Assembly: GCF_039621805.1 (NCBI RefSeq)
Contig: NZ_CP155074.1
Location: forward strand, 248,001-312,000
Direction of reading: 5' to 3'
Length of the DNA: 64,000 nt
From: Paraburkholderia sp. PREW-6R
GTDB lineage: Bacteria; Pseudomonadota; Gammaproteobacteria; Burkholderiales; Burkholderiaceae
Shown here: positions 1 through 9,120 of the stretch, piece after piece
How positions within the stretch are numbered: the stretch's first letter is position 1
Layout of the letters: each line of letters opens with the position of its first letter
The notes under the pieces: model-generated
What the model saw: the letters and a program-made list of their open reading frames with translations, nothing else
Database searches by the model: none
What the model was told of the DNA's origin: nothing
Position numbers and translations under genes: made by a program

Positions 1-321
1 CAGCATGTCGAACGAAAGCGGCTTGCGCGCATACTGGATGGTGGGATTGGGCTGCATGGGAATTTCCGCAGCTGCGCTACACAGGATGATTGGAATCTTG
101 CGCAGATCCGCATCGGCGTTCAGTGCGGCGCACAGCTGCAATCCGGACATGACCGGCATCATGCAGTCGGAAACGATGATGTCGGGCCGCGTTCTGCCTA
201 TCTCTTCGAGCGCGGCTGCGCCGTTCGACGCAGTCAGCACCGTATAGCCGTGCCGCTCCAGCAACAGTCGCCAGACCGTGAGGATGTCGAACTCGTCGTC
301 CACGACCAGAATGGTTTTCAT
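1..321 (-). CDS. Response regulator receiver protein (C-terminus cut by window edge)
   Basis: Single CheY-like receiver domain. The first 107 residues are visible, starting MKTILVVDDE. The acidic pair is D8/D9, the likely phosphoacceptor is D52 in the IIVSDCMMPVMSG stretch, the switch Ser is S82 and the conserved Lys is K100. The frame runs off the left edge, so it is unknown whether an output domain follows. It starts 6 bp after the stop of the KaiC-like gene on the same strand, so the two are almost certainly co-transcribed. KaiC-like ATPases in proteobacteria often sit beside receiver or histidine-kinase genes, which suggests a shared signalling pathway; the partner kinase is not in the window. 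Confidence 0.9.
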   Translation of the reverse strand, partial: MKTILVVDDEFDILTVWRLLLERHGYTVLTASNGAAALEEIGRTRPDIIVSDCMMPVMSGLQLCAALNADADLRKIPIILCSAAAEIPMQPNPTIQYARKPLSFDML

Positions 322-327
322 GTGGGG

Positions 328-1803
328 CTACGAATGGCGTCGCGGCAACAGGGTGGCCGACAGGCCGGGCGCCGAATAGACGCTGGCGGGACTGACCACC
401 CTGTCCAGCACGTCTAAACCCTCCGACGAGATCACCAGTTCCCGCAGCGACGTGTCGTGCGCGCTCTCGCGTTGCTTGACGGCGGAAATCATGCGCAGCA
501 GGCCCGCGTCGGTTTCGGCATAGCGCAGCAGTACGAGGTTTTCCGTCAGCGCCGAGACGCGCACGCTCTTCGCATGCCCCGGATCGGCGTAAAGCGGGAG
601 CTCTTCGGTCAGCAGCGTGGTGACTGCGGCCTCCCGGAGCTGATGCAGCAGCGCGTTCAAAAACAGGCCGAAGCGCTCACTTCGCATTGACGAGTCGCGG
701 AAACCTTCAACGCCGTCGATCACGATGCGCGACGCACCGATCCGCTTTGCCGTGGCGAGCGCGTTGGCCGCGACTTCGTCGACCGCCAGCTCGATCGCAG
801 GCTGCCACAGAATAACGAGCCGGCCGTCACGGTGCGCGTCGGCGAGCGCAATGGAAACGGCTTCGGCCTTGCCGATCAGCCGCTGTGGTCCTTCGTAAAA
901 GCCCACGTACACGCAGCGCTCGCCACGTGCGACGCCCGCCGCGAGGAACTGCAGGCCGAGCAGCGTCTTGCCCACGCCGGACGGACCGATCAGCGTGGTC
1001 GTGGAGCCTTGCGCGAAGCCGCCGCCAAGCAGGTCGTCCAGATGCGGGAGCCCGAAGCCGAGGCGATTTTTCAGATCGACGGGACCAGGCATGTCGGCGC
1101 CTTGCGATTCCAGGCGCGGAAACATCAGCAGGCCGCTCTCCGTGATACGGAACAGGTGCTTGCCCATCAGATGATTGCGCCCGCGCATCTTGTGCACTTC
1201 GATTTCGCGCGCCCGGCGCATGCCGTCGCTGTAGCGATTCAGCTCGATGAGCCCGTCGACGAGCGTGTGCTCCGGATGCGGTTCGTTGCCCGAGAGCGGC
1301 GCGAGCAGCAGCGTGGTGCAGCCCATCGCCGCCACCAGCGCGTTCAGCTCGTGAATGAACTTCGACAGCGACAGTTCGGTTTCGCTGAATTCACGCGCGC
1401 TGCGAAACCCGTCGATGATCATCAGGCTCGGGCGGTAGTCGTAGATGCTCGACGCGAGCATTTTCAGGAAGCCGTCGAGACCGTCCTGCATCAGTTCGTG
1501 ATAGCCGGACACGAACAGCATTTGCTGGGCGACCGCGGCTTCGTCGAAGAAACTCAGGTTTTTCAGGTGGCTCAGCAGTTTGTCGTGCGATTCGGCGATC
1601 AGGGTCGTATAGAGCACCTTCTCGCCCTGAGTGACGCGGTGAAATCCAATCTGACTCGACAGAATGGTCTTGCCGGCGCCGGCCATGCCTTCAAGAAGAT
1701 AGACGCCGCCTTTCACCAGACCTCCGCCGAGAATCTCGTCGAGACCTGGAACACCCGTCTCCACATTGGAGCGGGACGACGCCGCGGGTTCATGCATAGT
1801 CAT
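328..1803 (-). CDS. KaiC-like double-domain RecA-type ATPase
   Basis: 491 residues with two tandem KaiC/RecA-like ATPase domains. Walker A motifs are GMAGAGKT at residues 39-46 and GPSGVGKT at 273-280. A Walker B-like stretch (LMIIDGF) lies near 127-133, with a second (RIVIDGVEGF) near 360. A single Glu (E71, in LIAESHDK) sits where cyanobacterial KaiC has its catalytic Glu pair. The size suits the two-domain KaiC family, but kaiA and kaiB are absent nearby, so a circadian role should not be assumed; proteobacterial relatives are implicated in stress or signalling. The N-terminus MTMHEPAASS has two possible ATG starts 6 bp apart and no strong ribosome-binding site. Confidence 0.88.
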   Translation of the reverse strand: MTMHEPAASSRSNVETGVPGLDEILGGGLVKGGVYLLEGMAGAGKTILSSQIGFHRVTQGEKVLYTTLIAESHDKLLSHLKNLSFFDEAAVAQQMLFVSGYHELMQDGLDGFLKMLASSIYDYRPSLMIIDGFRSAREFSETELSLSKFIHELNALVAAMGCTTLLLAPLSGNEPHPEHTLVDGLIELNRYSDGMRRAREIEVHKMRGRNHLMGKHLFRITESGLLMFPRLESQGADMPGPVDLKNRLGFGLPHLDDLLGGGFAQGSTTTLIGPSGVGKTLLGLQFLAAGVARGERCVYVGFYEGPQRLIGKAEAVSIALADAHRDGRLVILWQPAIELAVDEVAANALATAKRIGASRIVIDGVEGFRDSSMRSERFGLFLNALLHQLREAAVTTLLTEELPLYADPGHAKSVRVSALTENLVLLRYAETDAGLLRMISAVKQRESAHDTSLRELVISSEGLDVLDRVVSPASVYSAPGLSATLLPRRHS

Positions 1804-2104
1804 TGTGGTGTGTCATTCAGGGGGCGGACAAACGTAGCCTCGAACGCTGCGTCGCTTTGCTTAAACAGGTAACGGACGCAAGCGCCGTTCCCGCAAGCTG
1901 GCGGCGGCGACGACGTGACGACTCGGATGCAGGCGATTCTAACTGGCGCAGCGCAAGTTTGGCGGCACGGTGTGCGTAAGCCGACGCACCTTGCGGGTGC
2001 GCCCGCCTTCAGGCATGGCGCGCGGCAACGTGAACGCCCGGCCGTATACAATTCGGCAGCGTCGGATCTGCCGGCAACCCGTTCATCCTAAATCTGCCCC
2101 ATCC
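1804..2104. other. Divergent intergenic region, no gene seen
   Basis: About 300 bp between the divergently transcribed KaiC-like gene and the squalene/phytoene synthase gene. It presumably carries both promoters. The synthase frame stays open back to 1970, but the upstream residues look non-coding (Arg/Pro-rich and unlike the family), so I leave them out. No convincing operator or RNA structure was found. Confidence 0.4.
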
Positions 2105-3151
2105 ATGCCGAATCAAACCCGGGCCTTTTTGCTTGGCCCGCTCCTGAAAGGCGTTTCACGCTCGTTTTACCTCACGTTGCGCGTACTGCCGGCCGGCATG
2201 CGCGATCCGATCGCTCTCGCGTATCTGCTCGCACGCGCCGCCGATACGATTGCCGACACGTCGCTCATTCCCCCGGGGCAACGCCTTGCGCTGCTGCTGT
2301 CGCTGCGCGAGCGCATCAACGGCACGACCTGCGACGACGCATTGATTCAACGCGTAGCCGAGGAGGTCGCGGGCCAGCAGATTCAATCCGACGAGAAGGT
2401 TTTGCTTGAATCACTCGGGCCGGCGCTCGACGTGCTGTCGCAACTGGGCGATCCAGATCGCGCGGCAGTGAGCGGTATCGTGTCGACGCTCACGGACGGC
2501 ATGGAGTTCGACCTGCGCACTTTTCCGGACGAGCATTCCGGCCAGATCGTGGCGCTCAACGAATATGCCGATCTCGATCGCTATACCTATCTGGTGGCCG
2601 GTTGCGTCGGCGAATTCTGGACGACGATGACCTATGCACACCTGCCGGGCACGCTGAAGGAACGGCCTGACGTGATGGCGGCGCGCGGTGTGCGCTTCGG
2701 CAAGGCGCTGCAAATGACCAACGTACTGCGGGATTGCGGCAAGGATCTGCGTATTGGCCGCTGTTATCTTCCACAGACGTTGCTTGCTCGGCACGGACTG
2801 GATGCGCGCGACCTGCTGTTGCCCGCCAACTCGATGCGAGCACGGCCGCTGTTGATCGAACTGCTACGCAAGGCGCTCGACCACTTCCGCGCGGCGCTCG
2901 ACTACACGCTGGCCATTCCCGCGTATGCGGTGCGTTTGCGTCTCGCCTGCCTGTGGCCGATCCTGATTGGCCTCGACACGCTCATCCTGCTCGCGCAGAA
3001 CGAAGCATGGCTCGATCCGCAAAAAGTGTCGAAAGTGACGCGCCAACAGGTGTACCGGATGATCGCGTCGTCGCTGCTGGTGGCGCCGTTCGATAGCCGC
3101 GTGCGAAGCGCGGTGGAAGCGCGGATCGCGCAGATCGAAGCCCGATTCTGA
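2105..3151 (+). CDS. Squalene/phytoene synthase family protein
   Basis: 348 residues when started at the ATG giving MPNQTRAFLL. This is a head-to-head prenyl synthase: it condenses two polyprenyl diphosphates (farnesyl diphosphate for squalene) using Mg2+ bound by two Asp-rich motifs. The first is DTIAD (47-51); the second is D210/D214 in NVLRDCGKDLRIGRCYLP. The length and the form of the second motif are closer to squalene synthase than to phytoene synthase. No other hopanoid or carotenoid gene (shc, hpn, crt) lies in the window, so the product is inferred from motifs only. The frame is open further upstream, but the chosen ATG starts the conserved region. Confidence 0.88.
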   Translation: MPNQTRAFLLGPLLKGVSRSFYLTLRVLPAGMRDPIALAYLLARAADTIADTSLIPPGQRLALLLSLRERINGTTCDDALIQRVAEEVAGQQIQSDEKVLLESLGPALDVLSQLGDPDRAAVSGIVSTLTDGMEFDLRTFPDEHSGQIVALNEYADLDRYTYLVAGCVGEFWTTMTYAHLPGTLKERPDVMAARGVRFGKALQMTNVLRDCGKDLRIGRCYLPQTLLARHGLDARDLLLPANSMRARPLLIELLRKALDHFRAALDYTLAIPAYAVRLRLACLWPILIGLDTLILLAQNEAWLDPQKVSKVTRQQVYRMIASSLLVAPFDSRVRSAVEARIAQIEARF

Positions 3152-3315
3152 GCGCGGCCCGATTGCGGGGGGGCGCAACGGTTTGTCGGCGATAAGACGA
3201 AAATCACGCGTTTTCGCCCCGATTTAATCTGCATCATTGAATAGTCAGCGATCGGGAAACCCCTAGGACCGTGCACCGGCGGTTCGCGTTAGTCTCTTTT
3301 AAAAGGAGACTAACC

Positions 3316-3564
3316 ATGAGACAAGTGTTCAATATTGCCGTGGTGTTGCTGCTTGGCTATCTGCTCGCGGACCGGGCGCTGATGCGCGCGCAGGCCGGCG
3401 AAATAGGGACGATCACCTGCCACCAGGGCGCCGAAATGGTGAAATCGGGCGCGTTGAAAAAGGGCTTTGGAGAAGCGGGCGCCAGCAGCCAGAGTGAGAA
3501 TTTCCTGTCGAGCTGTCTGGTGACCGGGCGCGGTCAGGTGGGGGATCTTGTCGCGCGTGACTGA
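3316..3564 (+). CDS. Small exported or membrane-anchored hypothetical protein
   Basis: 82 residues. The start is fixed by AAAAGGAGAC just upstream of the ATG. Residues 6-18 are hydrophobic (NIAVVLLLGYLLA) and act as a signal peptide or anchor; the rest is soluble, with two Cys (in TITCHQG and LSSCLVTG) that could pair in the periplasm. I do not recognise the family. It follows the squalene synthase gene on the same strand by about 165 bp and has its own good ribosome-binding site. Function unknown. Confidence 0.65.
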   Translation: MRQVFNIAVVLLLGYLLADRALMRAQAGEIGTITCHQGAEMVKSGALKKGFGEAGASSQSENFLSSCLVTGRGQVGDLVARD

Positions 3565-3730
3565 GCGGAACGCCGCTTACAGCGCGGCTGTCGGGTTGCT
3601 GGGGTATGTGCTTGGCTGCCGGCCGGTGGCTGTGTACTGCTAATCAGCCGGAGCGCCGGGAAAGCGCTCGGACCGCGGAGGTCCAAGCGAAGTCATTGGT
3701 AGCCCGATGACGGAGGTATCGAATAAAGTG

Positions 3731-3774
3731 CTGGCCCGCGATCGGAAGGCATCCGTTCGCGGGCCAGTTTGTTT
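3731..3774 (+). terminator. Rho-independent terminator-like hairpin
   Basis: Perfect 11-bp arms CTGGCCCGCGA (3731-3741) and TCGCGGGCCAG (3757-3767), loop of 15, followed by TTTGTTT. It lies between the convergent small-protein gene and the methyltransferase-like gene and could serve both. Confidence 0.65.
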
Positions 3775-3812
3775 CCAGCGACCGTACCCCCAAGCCGATA
3801 GATTGCCGCGCT

Positions 3813-5081
3813 CTACCTGAACACTCTCAAGACCTTCGCGAACAGTCCGTTTCGTGCAATCCACGCTGCGTAGTCACGATATTGCGGATCGCGCATCAGG
3901 TGCCGCTCCTCGGTTTTGGCGCGCAGAAAATACAGCAGGTTGACGGCGACGAGCGACGCGCAATGCGTGAGCGCAGCCCGCCAGCCGAGCGGTTCGATGA
4001 ACGGCACGGCGATCATCCAGTACGACAGGTTCTTTGCGATGTAAGCGGGATGCCTGGTCAGGCGATACGGCCCCGATGTGATGATGCCGCGATTCGTCAG
4101 GTTCGAGAAACGCAGGCCGAATGAGATGGTCGCCAACGCATAACAGATCAGCAACGCAATGATGACCGTGCCCCAGATGAATCGCACCACGGGCACCGAG
4201 ATCAGCCAGTTGTCCCAGAACATCGAACCTTCATAGTGGATGTACTGGCTGGAGATCAGCGACCAGAACGGCTGATAGCAGATCAGCGCGACGAGCCAGC
4301 CGAGCGTGGTGGGCTCCGCGCTGCGCACGTGGCTGTCGAGAATGCGCAGCGTGCACAGATAGCCGACGGTGCCGAACATCAGGTCCATCGTGAATGACAG
4401 GTCGTACATGAACCTGAACGCCGACAGCGAGAAGGGCGCATTCATCGCCCGTGCGAACGACGCGCCCAGATGGTCGGCGTCGGTCGAAAGGTAGACGATC
4501 ATCAGGGGCAGAAAGAATGCCTTCACCATCCAGCCGGCCAGCATCTCGCGCACGGGCCGCCAGTTTGCCGGGCGTTCGCCGCGATAAAGAAGGCGTGCCC
4601 ATGCCAGATAGCCGTCGTCGACTTCGCGCTGGTGGCGGTCCATCCAGGCAAAGTAAAGCGGCGTTGCCACGACCAGATACGGCGCGAGCGTGCGAACGAG
4701 CGCCCAGAATGGTTGGTAGAACGCGCCGTGGTATTCCGGCAATAGCCAGTAAAGCGATCCGAGGCCGGCATAGACGGACAGAAGCGCCGCGATCCTCAAG
4801 CTCACGCGCGTGATGCTGAACGGCCTTAACGCATTGCTTGCGAGGCCGGCGCTTGGGCGTAAATAGACGCGCGCGACGAACAGTTCATGGCTCGCGATCG
4901 TCGCGATGATCACCAGACAGGCGGCTGTGCTGCGGGCCGCGCCATCGAGCGTGGTGTTGTCGCGCAATAGCCAGAGTGTGACCAGCCCGGCGACGATGCC
5001 AAGCAATCCTACCGAAAATGGCGTAGCGGATTGGGGCCGCGGGTCGTCGACGCGCGCTACGGTCTGGAAGGTCGAGTTCAT
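3813..5081 (-). CDS. Isoprenylcysteine carboxyl methyltransferase-like integral membrane protein
   Basis: 422 residues, mostly membrane-embedded (about nine hydrophobic segments by eye). Near the C-terminus it carries GPYRLTRHPAYIAKNLSYW, the SAM-binding signature of the ICMT/phospholipid N-methyltransferase superfamily, followed by an acidic/basic tail (EERHLMRDPQYRDYAAW) typical of that fold. The protein is about twice the length of minimal bacterial ICMT-like proteins; the N-terminal half is extra membrane domain. The substrate is unknown: bacteria do not prenylate Cys in the eukaryotic way, so a lipid or lipoprotein substrate is possible. It lies about 90 bp downstream of the collagen-like lipoprotein gene on the same strand, so co-transcription is plausible. 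Confidence 0.8.
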   Translation of the reverse strand: MNSTFQTVARVDDPRPQSATPFSVGLLGIVAGLVTLWLLRDNTTLDGAARSTAACLVIIATIASHELFVARVYLRPSAGLASNALRPFSITRVSLRIAALLSVYAGLGSLYWLLPEYHGAFYQPFWALVRTLAPYLVVATPLYFAWMDRHQREVDDGYLAWARLLYRGERPANWRPVREMLAGWMVKAFFLPLMIVYLSTDADHLGASFARAMNAPFSLSAFRFMYDLSFTMDLMFGTVGYLCTLRILDSHVRSAEPTTLGWLVALICYQPFWSLISSQYIHYEGSMFWDNWLISVPVVRFIWGTVIIALLICYALATISFGLRFSNLTNRGIITSGPYRLTRHPAYIAKNLSYWMIAVPFIEPLGWRAALTHCASLVAVNLLYFLRAKTEERHLMRDPQYRDYAAWIARNGLFAKVLRVFR

Positions 5082-5172
5082 GTCATCCTCGTATTCATGA
5101 CACGGATAGGGGCCGGGCTATTGTTTTTTAAGGTCCGGCCGCTTCGCCAAGCATTGCTTCTCCGGTTGATGC

Positions 5173-7056
5173 TTACTTGCCAGCCGTCGCCAGCCCGCCA
5201 AGCAGGCCGCCGACCAGGTTTGTCGCCGGGGCGAGCGGATTCTTCGTCGTGCTGCTGTTCGAGCCGCTTGTCGTGCCGCCGGTCAGGCCGCTTACCAGGC
5301 TGGTGACAGGGCTGGTTGCCGTCGTCTGATTTTGCGTCGTGGTGACGCTGCCGCCCGCACTGCCCGCCACGCTGACCGTCAGCGATCCCGCCAGTCTAAC
5401 GACTGGCGCGAGCGGGCCGCCCGAGCCCGACGTGCCGCCGAGCGAGCCGACCTTGCCGAGCAAACCGGTGATCGGCGCAAGCAGGCCGGCCGCTGCGCCC
5501 GTGCCGCCCGTGCCGCCGGTGCCGCCCATGCCGCCTGAGCTTCCCAGCGAGCCGAGATTGCCGATCAGGCCGGTGAGCGGCGGTATGGACATTCCGCCGC
5601 TGCCCGTGCCGCCGAGGCCGCCGAGCGGTCCGACCAAGCCTGCGAGCGGCGCGAGCGGATTGGTTGTCGCGCCGCTGAACAGGCCGCCCGTGCTGGTGAC
5701 GGTCTTGCCCAGCTGGCTGACCACGCCGCCGACGTCCTTACCGACCTGATCACCGGTCGCGCCCGACACCTTCAGCCCGGCCGCATCGAGACCATTGCCG
5801 AGCGTGCTGAGCAGTGTGTCGACGGACGTGCCGAGGCCCGTCACATTGCCGACGGTTTGCGTGGTATTGGATACGGTCGTCGTGATTGGGTTGATGGCCG
5901 CGCTGAGTTGCGTTTCGATCTGCTGGACAGGCGCACTTGTAAGGGTCGAGTCCAGACCGGAACCGAGCGCGCCGACACCTTTGCCTGCGCCGTCGACGAC
6001 GCCGCCGAGCGTCGACGTGACCGGAGCAAGCGGCGAGAGCGGCCCGCTGCCCAGGCTCGTCACGACCCCGCCGGCAGCGCTCGTCGCGGCGCCGGTGTTC
6101 GAGGCGACGCCCGAGATGGAGGTGAGCGTCGGGCCCAGCGGATTGGTCGCGGTGCCTACAGTGCCGAGGCCGACTGCCGTGCCGTTGCCCAGCACTTTGA
6201 CGCCGTCGCCGAGGTCGGTGAGCGTGTCGCCGAGGCTGGTCGTCGTTGAGCCATTGACGCCCGGAACCGTTGTGCCGGTGATCTTGCTGCCGGTGTCGGC
6301 GGCGGTCGTGCCGACAGCGGTAATGAGATTGCCGGCTTGAGTGAGGATGTTACCGATGGAGGTGCCCGAGGTGCCCGAGGTGCCCGAGGTGCCCGAGGTG
6401 CCCGAGGTGCCCGAGGTGCCCGAGGTGCCCGAGGTGCCCGAGGTGCCCGAGGTGCCCGAGGTGCCCGAGGTGCCCGAGGTGCCCGAAGTGCCCGAAGTGC
6501 CCGAAGTGCCCGAAGTGCCCGAAGTGCCCGAAGTGCCCGAAGTGCCCGAAGTGCCCGAAGTGCCCGAAGTGCCCGAAGTGCCCGAAGTGCCCGAGGTGCC
6601 CGAAGTGCCCGAAGTGCCCGAAGTGCCCGAAGTGCCCGAGGTGCCCGAGGTGCCCGAGGTGCCCGAGGTGCCCGAGGTGCCCGAAGCGCCCGAAGTGCCC
6701 GAAGTGCCCGAAGTGCCCGAAGTGCCCGAAGTGCCCGAAGTGCCCGAAGTGCCCGAAGTGCCCGAAGTGCCCGAAGTGCCCGAAGTGCCCGAGGTGCCCG
6801 AGGTGCCCGAAGTGCCCGAGGTGCCCGAAGTACCCGAAGTACCCGAAGTACCCGAAGTACCCGAAGTACCGGAGCTACCTGAAGTACCTGCCGCACCTGA
6901 ACCACCCGACGTCCCAGAGGTTCCCGCGAGTCCGCCGCCGCCGAGGCTGCCGGTGCCGGTGCCCGACCCAGTGCCAAGTGTCGACCCGCACCCGTAGAGT
7001 GCGATCAATGTGGATGTCGCGACAGCAATAGCGGTCCGACTCGCATATTTTTTCAT
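5173..7056 (-). CDS. Collagen-like lipoprotein with long Gly-Thr-Ser repeat
   Basis: 627 residues. The N-terminus [20 protein letters not shown] is followed by YGC, so a lipobox and lipid-modified Cys near residue 23 are likely. Next come a Gly-rich linker, then about 57 Gly-Thr-Ser triplets (one GAS, one GSS), and then a 370-residue Gly/Ser/Thr/Leu-rich region with recurring NPLAP and LGGLVG-like phrases. A strict Gly-X-Y period is the collagen-like signature known from Burkholderia collagen-like proteins, although no proline occurs in the repeat. The start is supported by GAGGACATC upstream of the ATG. Likely an outer-membrane-anchored surface protein with a role in adhesion or biofilm; that role is inferred. 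Repeat number is expected to vary between strains. Confidence 0.85.
   Translation of the reverse strand: MKKYASRTAIAVATSTLIALYGCGSTLGTGSGTGTGSLGGGGLAGTSGTSGGSGAAGTSGSSGTSGTSGTSGTSGTSGTSGTSGTSGTSGTSGTSGTSGTSGTSGTSGTSGTSGTSGTSGTSGASGTSGTSGTSGTSGTSGTSGTSGTSGTSGTSGTSGTSGTSGTSGTSGTSGTSGTSGTSGTSGTSGTSGTSGTSGTSGTSGTSGTSGTSGTSGTSGTSGTSGTSGTSGTSIGNILTQAGNLITAVGTTAADTGSKITGTTVPGVNGSTTTSLGDTLTDLGDGVKVLGNGTAVGLGTVGTATNPLGPTLTSISGVASNTGAATSAAGGVVTSLGSGPLSPLAPVTSTLGGVVDGAGKGVGALGSGLDSTLTSAPVQQIETQLSAAINPITTTVSNTTQTVGNVTGLGTSVDTLLSTLGNGLDAAGLKVSGATGDQVGKDVGGVVSQLGKTVTSTGGLFSGATTNPLAPLAGLVGPLGGLGGTGSGGMSIPPLTGLIGNLGSLGSSGGMGGTGGTGGTGAAAGLLAPITGLLGKVGSLGGTSGSGGPLAPVVRLAGSLTVSVAGSAGGSVTTTQNQTTATSPVTSLVSGLTGGTTSGSNSSTTKNPLAPATNLVGGLLGGLATAGK
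6359..6889 (-). repeat. Tandem 9-bp repeat encoding Gly-Thr-Ser, about 59 units
   Basis: Uninterrupted nonamer array, read on the minus strand as GGC-ACC-TCG, GGC-ACT-TCG or GGT-ACT-TCG. Units occur in runs of the same synonymous variant: ACC units at about 6359-6484, ACT units at about 6485-6592, mixed short blocks to about 6830, and GGT-ACT units at about 6830-6870. One unit near 6684 encodes Gly-Ala-Ser. Because the unit is 9 bp, other frames stay open across it and give low-complexity VPE or ALR/ARS readings that are not genes. Confidence 0.97.
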
Positions 7057-7347
7057 GATGTCCTCGTTGAACGACGTGTGGTGAGGTCATCATCTGCAAG
7101 TTGTACGCCAAATGCCGAGTATGTCGCGCCTTGTCCTTTTTGGCGCTAATTCTGCGAAACGAAGCTGACTATAAAAAATTTAATACACAAAAAACCTGTT
7201 TTCCCACTCGCCGATCAAGCCGTGTTCCGATGTCGTGCTACGTAACGCGGCGTTCGCCGTAACAGCGCCCCGTGCCTCCCATGCGCGCGCACGACAACCC
7301 CACGCATCCGGCCTGAGTGCCGGGCAGCAACAAGAACCGGCGCCCCA

Positions 7348-8511
7348 TCAAAACGCGGCGCTATAAATCGCCAGCGCGTCGGCCTCGGTTACGGGCCGCG
7401 GATTATTGACCAGCAGGCGCGTCTGGAGCATCGCGTCGCGGGCCATGCGCTCGAGCCCGCTCTCTTCAATACCGACATCGCGCAGTCGAGCTGGAATCGC
7501 CGTCGCGGCGATCAGCGCCTCGAGCCGTTCTATCAGCGCCTGGGTGCGGCTCGCTTCGCTTCCCGACGCCCCCGGCACGACCACATCCGCGAGTTGCGCA
7601 TACAGCGGGGCGGCCGCCTCGGCGTTGAAGCGCAACACGTGCGGAAGGACGAGCGCATTCGATAGCCCATGCGGCACGTGATAGATGCCGCCGATCGGAT
7701 AAGCAAGCGCGTGCACCGCGGCGACCGGCGAATTCGCAAACGCCTGTCCAGCGAAAGTCGCGCCGAGCAACATCGCTTCGCGCGCGTCGCGATTGCGTCC
7801 GTCTTCGCAAGCCGGCAGCAGATTGCGCGACAGCAGGTCGAGCGCCTTGACGGCAAGCATGTCGGAGATCGGATTCTTCAGATGCGCGGACGTGTAGGCC
7901 TCGATCGCATGAACCATCGCGTCGATGCCCGTCGCGGCGGTGGCGGCAGCCGGCAGGCCAAGCGTGAGCTCGGCATCGAGAATCGCCAGATCGGCAATCA
8001 GCTGCGGCGCCACCACGCCCATTTTTTTGGCCTCGCCGACGGTGACAATCGACACCGCCGTCACCTCGGAACCCGTGCCCGCGGTAGTCGGCATCTGCAC
8101 GAGCGGCAGGCGCGACACCGTCACCTTGTTCACGCCGTACATTTCGCTGATCGGCTGTTGCTGCTGCGGGGCCAGTACGGCGATGAGCTTCGCCACGTCC
8201 ATCGACGACCCGCCGCCGAGGCCGAGCACGATCTCCGCGTCGGCCGCCTGCGCGCGCGACGTCGCTTCGAGCACGATATGTTCCGGCGGGTCGGCGATGA
8301 CGTCGTCGATCACGGTGACGTCCCAGCCGTGCGCCGCGAGATCCGCGAGCGCGGGCGCGAGCAGGCCGCTTTGATGAAGAAAGCCGTCCGTGACGACGCA
8401 CAGCCGTTTCAGCGCTGGAAACTGCGCACGCAGCAATGCGCCGAGACGCCGCGCAGCGCCGAATTCGACGACCATCGCGGGTACGGTCTGAAAGCGGAAG
8501 GCGTTCATCAT
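7348..8511 (-). CDS. Iron-containing alcohol dehydrogenase
   Basis: 387 residues, full length for the Fe-ADH (type III) family. The NAD-binding GGGSSMDVAK lies at 99-108 and PTTAGTGSEVTAV at 141-153. Metal ligands are at the expected positions: D197 and H201 (TGIDAMVHAIEAY), H267 (AAVHALAYP) and H281 (HVPHGLSNA). It would oxidise or reduce a short alcohol/aldehyde or act like maleylacetate reductase; the substrate cannot be read from sequence. Its start overlaps the stop of the upstream monooxygenase gene by 4 bp (ATGA), implying translational coupling. Cytosolic. Confidence 0.92.
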   Translation of the reverse strand: MMNAFRFQTVPAMVVEFGAARRLGALLRAQFPALKRLCVVTDGFLHQSGLLAPALADLAAHGWDVTVIDDVIADPPEHIVLEATSRAQAADAEIVLGLGGGSSMDVAKLIAVLAPQQQQPISEMYGVNKVTVSRLPLVQMPTTAGTGSEVTAVSIVTVGEAKKMGVVAPQLIADLAILDAELTLGLPAAATAATGIDAMVHAIEAYTSAHLKNPISDMLAVKALDLLSRNLLPACEDGRNRDAREAMLLGATFAGQAFANSPVAAVHALAYPIGGIYHVPHGLSNALVLPHVLRFNAEAAAPLYAQLADVVVPGASGSEASRTQALIERLEALIAATAIPARLRDVGIEESGLERMARDAMLQTRLLVNNPRPVTEADALAIYSAAF

Positions 8512-8816
8512 GCCGCGTCTCCAGGAACCATGTGGCTCGATACCTCGCGCCGGTCGAGCAGCGGAATGATGGTGCCGAAGCCGAGCCGCTGAAAATGCTC
8601 GGTTTCACGATGCTCGGCGAGGCCGTCGGCGTCGCTGTATTGCTCGAGGATCACGAAGTGGTCCGGGTCGAGCGGCGAGCGGAAGAAATCGTAGTACAGG
8701 TTTTTCGGCTCGTTGCGCGTGGCGTCCGCGAGTTCCGTGAGCGGCTTCAGGACCGCGTCGCCGTTGCCGGGTTTGGCGAAGTAATGCGCGATTACCTGCA
8801 GATATGCAACAGCCAT
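8508..8816 (-). CDS. Antibiotic biosynthesis monooxygenase (ABM)-fold protein
   Basis: 102 residues, about the usual size of a ferredoxin-like dimeric ABM/quinol-monooxygenase domain. The sequence opens with the typical AVAYLQVIAHYFAKPGN strand-helix, followed by NLYYDFFRSPLDPDHFVILEQ and the helix AEHRETEHFQRL. Such proteins oxidise quinols or aromatic compounds without cofactors, or act as small-molecule binders. It is the first gene of a two-gene unit and is translationally coupled to the Fe-alcohol dehydrogenase, which suggests successive steps on one small substrate. The substrate is not identifiable. Confidence 0.85.
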   Translation of the reverse strand: MAVAYLQVIAHYFAKPGNGDAVLKPLTELADATRNEPKNLYYDFFRSPLDPDHFVILEQYSDADGLAEHRETEHFQRLGFGTIIPLLDRREVSSHMVPGDAA

Positions 8817-9120
8817 CGATCACTCCAAATGTTGGGGACAACGCCACCGTGCGGCGTCGGGGAAGCTTGTTCGGGCCTCGCGCTGACAATTGCTGCGCGC
8901 AGGCAGATGCGTCTATTGTGTTTTACCAGATTTCGCCTCCGTTTCCCTCCGGAGCGGTCAATTAGCGCGGCGGCCGCACCTTCCGGGGCCGCGCAGCAAT
9001 CGCCGGGCACCTTTGAAGGGGCCTCCGGTTCCCAACGTGCCACTTTCCTCTTACGATACGCCATGTAACGGTTTTGATACCCGGACCGTTACACCGGTCC
9101 GTCAAAGGAGGGGCAAAGAC
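8817..9120. other. Divergent promoter region
   Basis: Roughly 300 bp between the monooxygenase gene and the GGDEF-EAL gene. The GGDEF-EAL frame is open through much of it (back to 8890), but the region lacks domain similarity. The strong AAAGGAGG at 9104-9111 places the true start at 9121. Nothing else seen. Confidence 0.4.

Noticed and set aside
1970..2104. Upstream extension of the squalene/phytoene synthase
   Set aside because: The 45 extra residues are Arg/Pro-rich and precede the conserved start MPNQTRAFLL.
6359..6889. CRISPR-like regular repetition
   Set aside because: Units are 9 bp, contiguous and coding; there are no spacers or cas genes.
6156..6997. Three further long open frames across the collagen repeat (VPE-, ALR/ARA- and ARS-rich readings)
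   Set aside because: They exist only because the 9-bp unit keeps all frames open; no ribosome-binding site or conserved ends.
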